Below are positions 47,301 to 58,267 of a stretch of 64,000 bases of DNA, piece by piece. The notes beneath the pieces are model-generated. The model did not search any database. It worked only from the letters and a program-made list of their open reading frames with translations, and was not told the origin of the DNA. Source of the DNA: Lolium rigidum (lineage: Eukaryota; Streptophyta; Magnoliopsida; Poales; Poaceae); NCBI RefSeq assembly GCF_022539505.1, contig NC_061512.1:155789962-155853961 (forward strand). Reading direction: 5' to 3'. Both the position numbers and the translations under genes were made by a program. The first letter of the stretch is position 1; every line of letters starts with the position of its first letter.

Positions 47301-50300
47301 CCTCAGCAGACCGCCGGCGGTTAAACGCCGGTGAGGTCAAGCACGCGGTCAAGGTTGACCGGTCCTTGCCGCGTGGCTGCTGAGGTGGACACGCAGGTCC
47401 CACCTGTCTGTCTCTCTGTGTGTAATCGAATCGGTATGTTTAGTATTTAGGTTAATTTCAAATTCCAGTAAGTAGCTAAAACTTTGCAAAATTCTAGAAA
47501 ATTCATATCAACTCAGAAAATTATGAATAATATATCAAAATGTTCACAAAAATAAACTCTGCCCAAATAAAATATAAAACAAAAATGTGTGTCAAAATAA
47601 AAATTCACTTATTTTTAACCTTATTAATTATGCCATTTCAATTATTTAAAATACAATTTGAATTCAATAATTAGTGAAGTTTCAAAATTAAATTTTAATT
47701 ATTCAGTAACTAAGTAAAATGTTAAGATCAATTTTATTTATCATATTTGCATTAACTTAAATATTAGCGGTAATTCATAAACCCTAATTTGCAAATTACC
47801 ATTTACTATTTTCTTTAAATAGTAAAACCTCAAGAAAAGATTATAAGCCAATATTATTTTGGTAAATCAAAACTTATTTACTTAAACATCTTTAGTTAAC
47901 AATTTGATTATTTTAAACCCTAATAACAATTATTAAACCCTGATTCTTAATTAAACCAAAATAGGAGTACTCTAATTATTAATTCTTGTGAACATGAATA
48001 AAATGTCAAACCATTATTAGTGTTGTTTCAAAGTAAATAGTAATCACACCTATCTTGTAAATTATCATTTGTAGAGTTGTACCATAATTTAGAAACCCTA
48101 ATTCTAACATAAACATGAACCTTGAACCCATTATTTCATGTGATCATTCCACCTTAGAACCAACTCTAAAAACCCTAGATATGTGTCACATATGATCATG
48201 GGAGATTTACTTGGCATATAGAACCCTAATTAGCAACAATTGAATACATGCTTAGGATCCACTAGCATAAAACCAAGTCACATGAGATTATCATTTCATG
48301 TCCCATTCTTAGTTAAAACCTATATGATCCACTAATGTCACCTAGGTATAAACCCTAACTTGTTACCACAGGTTAGCACCATTGATCATCAATCCTATAT
48401 ATCACACCATTAGGATCAACCTCAACCATCAAACCCTAGTAGCACCATAATGATAAACCCTAGTACCAATCTTGTGTAGCAATTCACAACACATGCTCCT
48501 ATTACACTAAAACCTACTTAGGAAATAATAAGCCACTTAGCTTAGAAACCATTAAAGACTATTTAGTAAAGCAATAGTGAAACCATAGTAAACCTAATAA
48601 CAAACCTATGGAACCATCTTAATAACCATTCTTTGATATGATGTATATGGGAAACCATAGTAATAAACCTACCATACTTGTTGTATATAGAACCAATTCA
48701 ACTTAAGAACCCAACTAGTTCCTATTAGTGGAACTAAATGAATTCAATAGTAAACCCTAGAAAGCCATAGCTCCTATGTATAGTAGTTCATATTCTTATT
48801 TAACCTGTTCTTCAAAAGTTATTCTTTAGAAGTACAAATGTCAATCAACCCATAGAAGCCATAGTTCCTCTTTGAAATACTCATTATTTCTTAATTAACA
48901 TGTTCTTCAAAAGTTATTCTTTTGAAGTATAGCATAAGTAATCATCAACCATGACCTGTAGAACTTAAAATTGACAACTGTTCTTTACATATTATTCCAT
49001 CACTATTCTGTATGTGTATGATTGTTAGGATGTCTAATATCACTTGGTTATGATGCTAATATAACCAAACCCTAATAAGAACCTTGTTTGAGAACCATTC
49101 TAAAAGTGCATCCAACCTAAAGAAATCTTTACAACTCATACATCCTAAATCATCGAGATTAGGTTACGCTCGGGACGATTGCATCTCATATTATGCATTA
49201 TAGCATCTTTGCCAGTTCTTTAAACATTGTCCTTACCGGACGATGGTGGTATTTCAGAATTTGGAGTTATCACGTATCGAAGCTTTTGCCTGCATAATCT
49301 TGCAGTCAAGAAAGGCAAGTTCATCGCTTGCTCATGTCATTTGATTATTTTTATCAAACTATATGCAAAGTACTATACTTATCACTCATGCATTGAAAAG
49401 CAAATATTATTTTACAATTATGAATATGACTATGTGGTGGGCAATGGAACCATGGTATGTGTTGATATGGTGGAGGTTCCATTGCAATGGGTTATATCAC
49501 CCTAGGATTAATTACCAATGCCAGTCCGAGTGATTCTAGCGCCGTACATATCGCGTTATCCATAAGATCTATAATGGCTGCAGGGAAGTCAGTTGTATCT
49601 TTTCCCTTACGCACGCCAACGGATGGTAGAGACGGTGGGGTGTTGGAGGCACCTGCCGCAATAGGTTGGGATATCCTTTTAAATCCCCATCCATTAGTGA
49701 TGTTAATCTCTACCATCTATGAGGGATTGTCCGGAGTACACCATGAGTAAAGCCGTATTATCGGGGGAAGTCTGCGGAGGTGTACGGTCGGACAAAAGGG
49801 TGGGTTTGCGGGGTCGCGGAGAAGGCGGTGATTGGCTTGGATCTTATACTTGGGCCTCACACCAAAGGAAGTGTGGACGGGGACATACTCTCGGCCGGCA
49901 ACATGGTTAAGATCTCTTGTGGGGTAAAGTAACGCACCTCTGCAGAGGGTATCAAGAATTGTGACTGTCACTCCTCTGTTCGGGAAGGGAACTGCGAACG
50001 CGGCAGGAAAGGAACTCCACGAAGTTCTAGTCAACATGTGAAGACTGACGGGCATAGTTTTCAGAATAAAATAAACCTTTTGAAGAAATGTTTATGAAAA
50101 CTTGCATTGGCCTATGGCTGTAGCTAGTGCATGATACACCTATTTCCTAATATGAACTTGCTGAGTACGCTCGTACTCATTCTATCTCGTTTGAACCCCC
50201 TTCTTAGAGAAATGCACCGAAGGAGAAACTACCGTGGAACTCGAAGACAAAGGAGTCAACTGCAACAAGATGAAGAATCCAATCAAAGGAGTTAATGGAG

Positions 50301-50594
50301 TCAACTTCCGCATCAGCTAAAATGGAAAACCTAGACTAGTAATAGAAGGGAACCTTTCCCTAATCCTAGCACCTAAGTAGCTAGAATTCTATAGCAAGCC
50401 AAGTAGCTCTTGAACTGGAGTTAGCAATAAGATAGACTACGAGTCGTTCTTACGGAGCTTTATTTGAAGTTTTACCTCATTGTAAAGTAGGAGGCTGTGT
50501 GGATCTTATGTAAACAGTTCGTGTGTACTTCTATAGACATACCTTGGACTCGCATATGTTTCGTTGTACCACTACGAGGGATGTAATATGGGTG
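44383..50594 (+). repeat. LARD 3' LTR (end lost in gap)
   Basis: Direct copy of 35137-41432 with matching start and internal landmarks at an offset of about 9.24 kb. About 70 bp at the end, and the right target duplication, fall in the assembly gap. Confidence 0.92.
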
Positions 50595-50694
50595 NNNNNN
50601 NNNNNNNNNNNNNNNNNNNNNNNNNNNNNNNNNNNNNNNNNNNNNNNNNNNNNNNNNNNNNNNNNNNNNNNNNNNNNNNNNNNNNNNNNNNNNN
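50595..50694. other. Assembly gap (100 N)
   Basis: Exactly 100 undetermined bases between the LARD 3' LTR and a gypsy element. True size unknown, and the left part of the gypsy element may be missing here. Confidence 0.99.
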
Positions 50695-50725
50695 GGTCGT
50701 CGGACGAACCAGCGGGCTCCGGCGG

Positions 50726-51618
50726 TGTCGGGGGGGGGAAGACCCCGGGTAGGGCAATGGACGCGGAGCAGCCGGCTGGCCACTGGCCGGCTCGCGGCAA
50801 AGGCCAGCTGAGGAGCAGCCGGCTGGCGCCGTGGCCGGCTGGTCCGGAAGCCGGCTGGCTCTAGGTCCTAGTCGGCCTGGCTACGGCCGCCAATGCTGTA
50901 GGCCGGGCCGGCTTCTACAAGCCATATCCGACCGGGGGTCCGTACCTCGAGACCGACTCGAGGCCGGCGAGTCTTGCACTAGAAGGAACCGGGTTGGTGA
51001 TCCGGGTTCCCAAAGTCCACGCCGACTTCATCTTCGTAAAGCGCGGGGCACCGTGGAGCAACGATGCCACGCGCCGGACAGGCCATCATGGCTAACGACG
51101 ATCCGTACCGGCTACGGCTGGCCGACGGCGACAGGGACACCTCCTCTCCATACCGCTGACCTGGGCAGCCGGATGGGACGGGCCACTACGCCTCAACGGC
51201 TCCTGACGTCACTGCCTCGGGAAGGAGCGGAAGCCGGAGCCGGCCAAGCCGGCCAGTGAACTATAGGGTCTTATATGTAAAGTGCCGGCTCCTATATAAG
51301 CCGCACTACCCCCTCTCGTGTAGGGGATCGATCATTCTCACTCCATTCCACCCTTAGCGCTGCCCTGTGAGAGAGACCATCGTCTCCCTTAGCCTCCCGA
51401 GAGCAGCCGGACACAGCTCTAGGAGCACCATTGTACTCGTGTGATATCATATACACTCTAGCAGGAGTAGAGGTTTTACCTCCACAGGAGGGCCTCGAAC
51501 CTGGGTACGTCGCCGTGTCGCTCGTGCCCATACCCGCTTCCGGATACCGCCGTGAGATCTCTCAGGAACCACCTTCGATTAGCCACCCTATGGCATATGC
51601 CGTGACGATACAACGACA
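50726..51618 (+). repeat. GC-rich gypsy 5' LTR
   Basis: 893 bp, rich in the word AGCCGGCTGG. A TATA box, CCTATATAAG, lies at 51291-51300, followed by a leader (CACTCCATTCCACCC). Confidence 0.92.
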
Positions 51619-51620
51619 TT

Positions 51621-51638
51621 TGGCGCCCACCGTGGGGC
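51621..51638 (+). other. Primer-binding site of GC-rich gypsy
   Basis: TGGCGCCCACCGTGGGGC, two bases after the LTR. It has the TGG start expected for pairing with a tRNA CCA end. I did not assign the tRNA. Confidence 0.8.
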
Positions 51639-51863
51639 CTTCAGCATCCTCGGCCGGTGTCTTCATCCGGACGGGCCTCACCATCACCACCGGCGAGCGA
51701 GTCGCTTCAGGCTTGATCTGGGAGATTCGGCTCCTCGACCGCGCTCGCCGACAACGCCGGCTGCTTCGCCGACCGGCCCTTCCCAGCCGGCGGCGGCGTC
51801 ATCTCCTTCGGCGGCCACGACGTCTACGTCGCCACCGTTGCACCGCCGCGCTACCCGCGGCAG

Positions 51864-53824
51864 GTGCTGCGCTGCGCTAGCCCTCCTCCGCGAGCCGGCA
51901 GCGCCGCTCCCGCCAGCCCCGCCGTCGTGCAAGTCATGATGGCTGGCGAGGAACTCCCCTCCAAGTCCACGCGCGTTCGCGGCCCCGACCTGGAGCGCCA
52001 CGTCGGCGGGCACGCATCCGCATCAGGCGCAAAGCCGCCACCACCACCATCCCGGCTGGACGAAGTCCGGGCGAAGCTGAGCACCCCGCTCACCACCGCC
52101 GCCGCCGTCGAGGCAGACCTGGAGGCGCACCGCGTGCTCCTCCTCAAGCAGACTGAGGAACTGGCTGCTGCTAAGCGCCAGTGGGACATCACCCAGCGCG
52201 AGTACAACCGCGCCCACGGCCTCACCCTAGGCGGCGACAACCCCAGCCGAGCCGGCCAGATCCGCCGCAGAGGCCGCGACCTAGGCGCCGAGATCGACCG
52301 CGACGGCGCGGACGAGCCGGCTCCGTCAATGGAGCTGCCCATCTACAACACCCCCGACAAGAACATGCTCGCGGCCGAGGCCGCCGCAGAAGAGCTGCAC
52401 CGCCTCGAAGGCGAAGAGTTACGCCGCCAGACTACGCGGGTGACTGAGTTGGTAAAGGCTGCCAACGAGCGGCCGAAAGACCCCAGGTACGCCCGAGACC
52501 CTAGAGCTTCTCACGCTCGTGGTGCCGCAGGCAACGCCAGGGATACGACCGAGTCCACCTCCCCAGCACCAAGCCGGCGCAACGACTCCCGCGCCACGTA
52601 CGCGACCTCAAGCCGGCCGAGCCACCAGCCAGGCGGCGGCAGCAGCCGCAGCCGGGCCCCACCGAGCCGGAACCAGGAGCAAGACTCCGAGCCTCGACGC
52701 CCACACCGTCCGGCTCCAGAGGCCAGCGGCGCTCGCCAGCCGGCCCACTCCCGGCTGGGCCCGCGCATCGAGCCAACTGACGCCCGGGACCGCCTCGACC
52801 GGCTGGTTCAATCCCGCATCGTGGAAGAAGAAGGGCCAGCCGGCCCAAAGTGCTTCGGGCCGCGGATCCTCAACGAGCCCATGGTCGACGGCTTCCAGCT
52901 CCCGCGCGACACCCCCAAGTACGACGGCACCGCCAAGCCGGAAGACTGGCTGCTGGACTACTCCACGGCAGTCGGCATCGCCAAAGGCAACAAGCGCTGG
53001 GCTGTGCGCTATTCCCCCCTCATGCTGCTCGGCTCCGCCCGCACCTGGCTCAACAACCTGCCAGCCGGCAGCATAAACGGCTGGCTGGACTTCGAAGCCG
53101 CCTTCATCAGCAACTTCACCGGCACCTACCGCCGGCCGGGTCGCCCTCAACAGCTTGAGATGTGCAAGCAGGGCCCGGACGAGACGGATCGCGCGTACCT
53201 AACGCGCTGGTGCGAGATGCGCAACTCCTGCGAGGGCGTGCCGAGATGCAAGCCATCAGCTTCTTCATGGGAGGCTGCCGGCCCAACACCATGCTGTGGC
53301 ACAAGCTGCGCCGCAGCGAGCCCAAGACGATGGCCGCCTTGATGGTCATCGCAGACAAGTACGCGCTGGCGGAGGAAGCCGGCAAGGCGCCGGCTGATAT
53401 TTCACCGGCCCCAGCAAGACGGGACAACAACAAGCCGGCTGAGCACAAGCCGGCCCAGGGCGGCTCCCATGGCAGCCGGCGGGACAACTACCGCGGCAAG
53501 CGTCACAGCGACCAGCCGGACCGCCGGTACGGCTCCGCCCATGTGGCAGCCGTGTCGGACCATGCGGCGCCAGGCGGCAGCCGGCGCCAGAAGCAAACAG
53601 ACCGGCAATGGAAGCCAAAGTACACCTTCGAGCAGATGCTCGACTCGCCGTGCAAGTACCACAGCGGCAAGAACCCCTCCAACCACACCACCCGCGACCG
53701 CCACTTCATGAAGCGGCCGACAAGCGGCGAACCCCTCCCGCCCCCACCCCCGCCTCCTCCGGCCGGCGGGCCGGGTGGTCAAGGCGGCGCGAGAGAACGC
53801 CAACCTCGAGCACCACGAGGCTAA
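51864..53824 (+). pseudogene. Gypsy gag with two offsetting frameshifts
   Basis: The frame opens at or before 51864. It has a proline-rich N-terminus, a coiled-coil-prone stretch (about residues 90-120), and a basic low-complexity linker. The retrotransposon gag domain (about residues 360-455, including YDGTAKPEDWLLDY, SARTWLNNLP and DETDRAYLTRW) forms the particle shell. One base is missing at about 53240 (after NSCEGV), shifting the frame. The neighbouring frame continues AEMQAISFFMGGCRPNTMLW, then a zinc-knuckle-like CKYHSGKNPSNHTTRDRHF. Near 53766 one extra base in a GC run restores the original frame, leading into protease. Translated as is, it would stop early after 492 codons. Confidence 0.85.
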
Positions 53825-54344
53825 CCAAGTGCAACATGGCCGATATCTGGCCGAAGATGCTACCTACATCATCTTCACCTCCGAGCCCGAGGACAAGACG
53901 AGCCCGCAGAGCCGTTCCCTCGAGGTCAACGCGGTCATACCGCCGGTCCCCCGACACCTAAACCGGTCAGAGCAGGCCATCACCTTTGATCGCCGCGACA
54001 CACCGGCTGTCCTGCCGAAGCCGGGCAGCTACGCCATGGTCCTCGACCCCACCATCGGCACAACCCGGCGCAGCGTGCGTTTTTCGCGCGTCCTCATCGA
54101 TGGCGGCAGCAGCATTAACATCCTCTACCGCGACACCGCCCGCAAGCTGGGCATCCAGGAGGCCGAGTTGCGCCCCACCCCCACCGTTTTCCACGGCATC
54201 GTGCCTGGCCACTGCTGCCAGCCGATTGGCCGGATCACGCTGGAGGTGATGTTCGGGAAGCCGGATCACTTCCGCACCGAGAGAACCGGGTTGAACTCCG
54301 GAAGGTTGATCCGGTCGACGAGCTCGCCCTCGTTGCGCACGTAG
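53775..54344 (+). pseudogene. Gypsy aspartic protease, end replaced by deletion joint
   Basis: The active-site motif VLIDGGSSINILY is at about residue 107 of this frame (Asp codon about 54099). It is followed by GIVPGHCCQPIGRITLEVMF, the normal protease tail. After DHFRTER (about 54280) the sequence leaves the gypsy pattern and reads out-of-frame antisense-gene sequence to a chance stop. Protease would process the gag-pol polyprotein. Here pol is gone and the frame is separated from gag by frameshifts. Confidence 0.85.
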
Positions 54345-54817
54345 AAGAATGACATCTGCCAGTTCTTCACCGAGTCAACGGTGGGAATCTTGGGGAAAGG
54401 CGTACCGGGCCGGGTGTAGATCGAGGCGGCGTCGCAGGCCCGCATGCGGCCCTCAGTAGTTTGAGCCTTCAAGTAGAACAGCCGGCTCCAGAAGTCGATA
54501 TCCGGCGACAAGCCGGCGTAGGCCTCCATGAACGCCACATAACAGCTGAGGAGGACGCAGGCGTTGGCCGGCAGATGGTGCGGCTGCAGGCCGAAGTTGT
54601 CGAGGAACTGCCGGAAGAAGGCGGAGGCCGGCAGGCCCAGCCCGCGATCGAGGTGCGCGCCGAAGACGACGCGCTCGCCAGGCTGCAGCACGGGCTCCAT
54701 CTCCTCACCGGGCGCCCGCGTGATCACCGACGACGGGATCCGGCGGAGGCGCACCAGCCGCGCGATATCGTCCTCCCGCATATACGAGCCCCGCCACGAT
54801 CCGCTGGCGGAGGCCAT
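54266..54817 (-). pseudogene. Antisense gene of GC-rich gypsy, C-terminally truncated
   Basis: A minus-strand frame starting MASASGSWRGSYMREDD at 54817. Its core (VRLRRIPSSV, PGERVVFGAHLDRGLGLPAS, FGLQPHHLPANACVLLSCYV, FYVRNEGELVDRINLPEFNP) matches the family annotated as putative gypsy-type transposon domain (PF04195, from memory). The function is unknown; the family is found opposite to gag-pol in some grass gypsy lineages. It is homologous to the gene at 56510-57798. It ends at the deletion joint with the chance tail VLSVRK, so the C-terminal half is lost. A TATA box sits about 290 bp upstream. Confidence 0.85.
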
Positions 54818-55107
54818 TGTCGAGGAAGAGGAAGAAGTTGACCACGAAAGACGAAAGGGCGACGAAGAACCTTGCGACGGCGGCGGCGACGACGGTGGCT
54901 GAGGGCGCTCCGTTGAAACGCGGGGCCCCGTGGCGCCGGCTCGACGGAGTAGCGGCGGCGGGTCGGCGGAGACTCGCTCGCCGGAGTTCGCCAGCGGGAG
55001 GCGTTCGCCGGAGCAGCGACGGGCTCGAGCGCAGGAAGAGAGCGAGGGGAGCGGGAGCGCGAGGAAGACGAAGTGGGCAAGTGCCGCCTCGGTACCCTCC
55101 CCGCGGC

Positions 55108-55114
55108 ATTTATA
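55108..55114 (-). promoter_or_regulatory. TATA box for antisense transcript
   Basis: The minus strand reads GGCTATAAATGCC in an otherwise GC-rich region, about 290 bp upstream of the antisense start at 54817. It is the only TATA box seen in that interval. Confidence 0.6.
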
Positions 55115-55607
55115 GCCGACCGCGGCGGGCGGTTGGCCTCCACGTGGCGATCGTGGCCACGCCGCCCGGATTTTCGCGCGTTAACGTCGCCCACGACCGC
55201 TGCCGTTGCCGTAAACCGCCACACCACGTCGCCCACAACCGCATCGAATCCGGAGGGGACATTGATGTGACCAGACGAACCGGCGGCAGAGCCCAGGCGT
55301 CAGACCAGTCAAGTCGGGTGCAGGACCCGAGGTGGCGGAGACTCCGGCGTGCCGCAAGGCGGAGCCGGACAACAAGTTCAACTCGGACCAAAAGTCATCA
55401 GCAAGGCGGAGACGCCATCAAAACTTGCAAGAAAACAAAAGCTGCGTAAGTGTAAATAGCAGCCGGCTAGAAGCAGCCGGCGAGAACGAGCCGGATGAGG
55501 GCGCAGCCGGCTGAAGGGAAATTCTCAGTCGGCCCCTCCGGGTGCCGCCAAGTGTATTCAAGAAGCCGAGAAAACCTGCCTAGGTCCTTCTAAACGCAGG
55601 ACCTTGC

Positions 55608-55623
55608 CGGCTTCGGGGGCTAA
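55608..55623 (+). other. Polypurine tract of GC-rich gypsy
   Basis: CGGCTTCGGGGGCTAA just before the 3' LTR. The second gypsy has the near-identical GCTTCGGGGACTAA at 58730-58743, showing that the two are related. Confidence 0.75.
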
Positions 55624-56509
55624 TGTCGGGGGAAGACCCGGGTAGGGCAATGGACGCGGAGCAGCCGGCTGGCCACCGGCCGGCTCGCGGCAAAGGCCGG
55701 CCGAGGAGCAGCCGGCTGGCGCCGTGGCCGGCTGGTCCGGAAGCCGGCTGGCTCTAGGTCCTAGTCGGCCGGCTACGGCCGCCAATGCTCGTAGCCGGGC
55801 CGGCTTCTACAAGCCATATCCGACCGGGGGTCCGTGCCTCGGACCGACTCGAGGCTGGCGAGTCTTGCACTAGAAGGAACCGGGTTGGTGATCCGGGTTC
55901 CCAAAGTCCACGCTGACTTCATCTTCCGTAAAAGCGCGGGGCACTGTGGAGCAACAGTGCCACGCGCCGGACAGGCCATCATGGCTAACGACGATCCGTA
56001 CTGGCTACAGTGGCTGACGGTGACAGGGACACCTCCTCTCCATACCGCTGACCTGGGCAGCCGGATGGGATGGGCCACTACGCCTCAACGGCTCCTGACG
56101 TCACTGCCTCGGGAAGGAGCGGAAGCCGGAGCCGGCCAAGCCGGCCAGTGAACTATAGGGTCTTATATGTAAAGTGCCGGCGCCTATATAAGCCGCACTA
56201 CCCCCTCTCGTGTAGGGGATCGATCATTCTCACTCCATTCCACCCTTAGCGCTGCCCTGTGAGAGAGACCATCGTCTCCCTTAGCCTCCCAGGAGCAGCC
56301 GGACACAGCTCTAGGAGCACCATTGTACTGTGTGATATCATATACACTCTAGCAGGAGTAGAGGTTTTACCTCCACCGGAGGGCCTCGAACCTGGGTACG
56401 TCGCCGTGTCGCTCGTGCCCATACCCGCTTCCGGATACCGCCGTGAGATCTCTCAGGAACCACCTTCGATTAGCCACCCTATGGCATATGCCGTGACGAT
56501 ACCACGACA
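55624..56509 (+). repeat. GC-rich gypsy 3' LTR
   Basis: 886 bp direct copy of 50726-51618. It ends CCACGACA before the GGCGG duplication. TATA box at 56184-56191. Confidence 0.92.
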
Positions 56510-57798
56510 GGCGGAGACCTGCCAAGGCGCGAGGCTGTGGTCTTGCCCATCTTCAGATCCCTCCAATAAATGACGGGGTCGGGGTCGAACTTGTCCAAAC
56601 CTCGCTTCTGGGCAGGGCCTCGTCGGTCAGACTCGATGCCGGGGAAACGGTCCTTGGCCTGAAAGAACAAGAAAGATAAAAAGGGGTTAATCACAATGCA
56701 AAAGTTACCGGTACGCCGACCCGAGTTGCGTAACTTCTTACATCTTGGGTCGGGGGGTTAGTGGAGCTGAGAGGCCGAAGGCCCCATTCCCAATCCTCCG
56801 GCATGGCGGTCCGACAGCATTTGGCCGGCCTTGAGGACAACGTCCTTCTTGCTAAGAGGAATTCCGGTGATCTTTGTAGGATCACCGGGACCGTACATCT
56901 CGCTCATCTTGTGCATGCGGCGCTTGAGCGGAAGCACCCGGCGCGAGATAAAGGCGCGGATGATATCATCTGAGCAGATTATGGTGTCCTTCATCAGTTG
57001 CCTCATAAAGCGTACAATCCGGTTGGTCTCAATATGAGACTCCTTCGGATTGTAGCTCCAGTTGGCCCTCGAGGGCGGCGCCGGATTGAAAGGCGGCAGG
57101 TTGATAAGGTCTGGGGCACCCTTGTTCTTCACGTAGAAAAAGGTCCCTTGCCATAGCCGGCATGACTCGAGACCGGAAAACTTGAAGAAAGGGCTCCCTT
57201 GACGGGAGCCGATGATGCAAGACCCGCATTGAACGGGGGGTTTGGGTTTAGGAATGTCCTTGCCCTGAACGGAGTTGATCCGAAGAGCAAAGAAGCGGGC
57301 AAACGTCTCACGAGTGGGACGAATGCCGATATAAGCCTCCATGAAGGTGGCATAGCAAGAGAGGTAGAAAATGGCGTTGCTAGGGAGATGGTGAGGTTGA
57401 AGTTGATAAAAATCAAGGAAACGCCGGAAGAAATCGGAGGCAGGAAGGCCGAAGCCGCGCTCAAAGTGAGCAAGAAAGACAACTCGTTCACCGGGTTCGG
57501 GCACCGGTTTGATCTCGTCGCGAGGAAGCCGGCAGGTCACTCCTTCCGGAATCCTCCTGGACCGGTAAAGCCAGTCAATCTCGAACTTAGTAACGTTGGA
57601 GCCCATCCAGGCCCCACGGGTGATACCGGAGGAATCCATACCGGAACCTTCACTAGAACTACCGGATGCACGATTGCTACCGGACTCGGCGTCCATCCGG
57701 GCAAGATCGGCGGAAAGTCCGTCGGAAGATCTGCTACGCCGGCTAGCAGAGGAAGAGGCAGAAGAAGAAGAAGTAGAGGAGGATTCCATACTAGACAT
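56510..57798 (-). pseudogene. Antisense gene of second gypsy, spliced, last exon broken by insertion
   Basis: Start MSSMESSSTSSSSA at 57798. A Ser/Arg-rich N-terminus (residues 1-60) is followed by the conserved domain (about 75-240: IDWLYRSRRIPEG, PGERVVFLAHFERGFGLPAS, FYQLQPHHLPSNAIFYLSCY, FFYVKNKGAPDLINLPPFNP). The frame continues to a stop at 56758-56760. A further exon begins at 56658 after a pyrimidine-rich CTTGTTCTTTCAG acceptor and reads AKDRFPGIESDRRG to KMGKTTASRLGRSPP at 56510, where the GC-rich gypsy interrupts it. EPAGSSDD continues in frame at 50725-50702. The donor joining the main exon to this one is unclear because of the 56758 stop. The protein belongs to the PF04195-like family; role unknown. 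Confidence 0.8.
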
Positions 57799-57850
57799 GG
57801 AGTTTGGCGAAGAGAAACAAGAATCCCACAATATACCCCCGCGTGAAGAT

Positions 57851-57952
57851 CTACGAAAGAGAGAAAAAGCAAGAAAAAGAAGAAGTAAATACACTACCGA
57901 GTCGAGATCTAGAAAGCAAGCAAAAGAGGAGTAAATCCAGATTAAGCCTAAC
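57851..57952 (-). other. 5'-UTR intron of the antisense gene
   Basis: The minus strand has CCTCAG|GTTAGG at the donor (57953/57952) and TTTCTCTCTTTCGTAG at the acceptor, with a T-rich intron between. Without splicing, the upstream frame would encode an implausible hydrophobic stretch. Spliced, the leader joins just before the ATG at 57798. Confidence 0.65.
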
Positions 57953-58260
57953 CTGAGGCGGCGGAGTTGCTGAGGAAGAGGTTCGCCGGAGGAATGACGA
58001 GCCAAGGGCCGGCGAGGTAGTCCGTCGGCGGCGAGGTGAGAAGAAGCTTGAAAAGGCACCAATGCCGCGGCGGGGGCAGAAGCGCTGCAGGAGTTCTTCA
58101 CACGGTGAAGTCCGGCGGCGTCCGGCGAAGCAGTAGCCAAGATTCGCTCGGCGGAGGAGCTCAGGCGGCGAAACGGAGCGGCGGAGGCGGTGAGGGCGAA
58201 AGCACTGTGCGCGAGGAGGTGGAGAATGCGAGAAAAGGAAGAAGGAGAAGCGGTTCCCCC

Positions 58261-58267
58261 TTATAAA
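58261..58267 (-). promoter_or_regulatory. TATA box for the antisense gene of the second gypsy
   Basis: The minus strand reads CTTTATAAGGGGG upstream of the GC-rich leader, the 5'-UTR intron and the ATG at 57798. Placement mirrors the TATA box at 55108-55114 in the related element. Confidence 0.6.

Larger units (their letters stand above)
35137..50594 (+). mobile_element. LARD-type LTR retrotransposon with about 6.3-kb LTRs
   Basis: Two long direct repeats (35137-41432, and 44383 into the gap at 50595) start TGTAATATCCCAGG, and the first ends CACCGCA. Between them is a primer-binding site matching initiator tRNA-Met, 2.95 kb without gag or pol domains, and a purine tract. The left target site is CCACA (35132-35136). 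The right one is hidden in the gap. The structure fits large retrotransposon derivatives of Triticeae such as Sukkula (from memory, not compared). The LTRs are nearly identical apart from a few small indels, so the insertion is recent. A relic pol C-terminus beside the 3' LTR suggests descent from a Tekay/Del-type gypsy element. Confidence 0.88.
50726..56509 (+). mobile_element. GC-rich gypsy retrotransposon lacking RT, RNase H and integrase
   Basis: Complete insertion with TGTCGGGGG-starting LTRs (50726-51618 and 55624-56509) and the 5-bp duplication GGCGG (50721-50725 and 56510-56514). The interior keeps gag, protease and the 5' part of an antisense gene, but nothing between protease and antisense gene. 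A deletion joint at about 54278 (TTCCGCACCGAGA to GAACCGGGTTG) removed the polymerase and integrase. It is non-autonomous. The LTRs differ by scattered substitutions and small indels. Confidence 0.93.

Noticed and set aside
35137..50594. Reading the two 6.3-kb repeats as a segmental duplication
   Set aside because: Primer-binding site after the first copy, purine tract before the second, and TG-starting ends show they are LTRs.
57851..58140. N-terminal extension of the antisense gene to 58140
   Set aside because: The extra segment contains a T-rich GT-AG intron and a hydrophobic run that only arises from reading the intron; the start at 57798 fits better.
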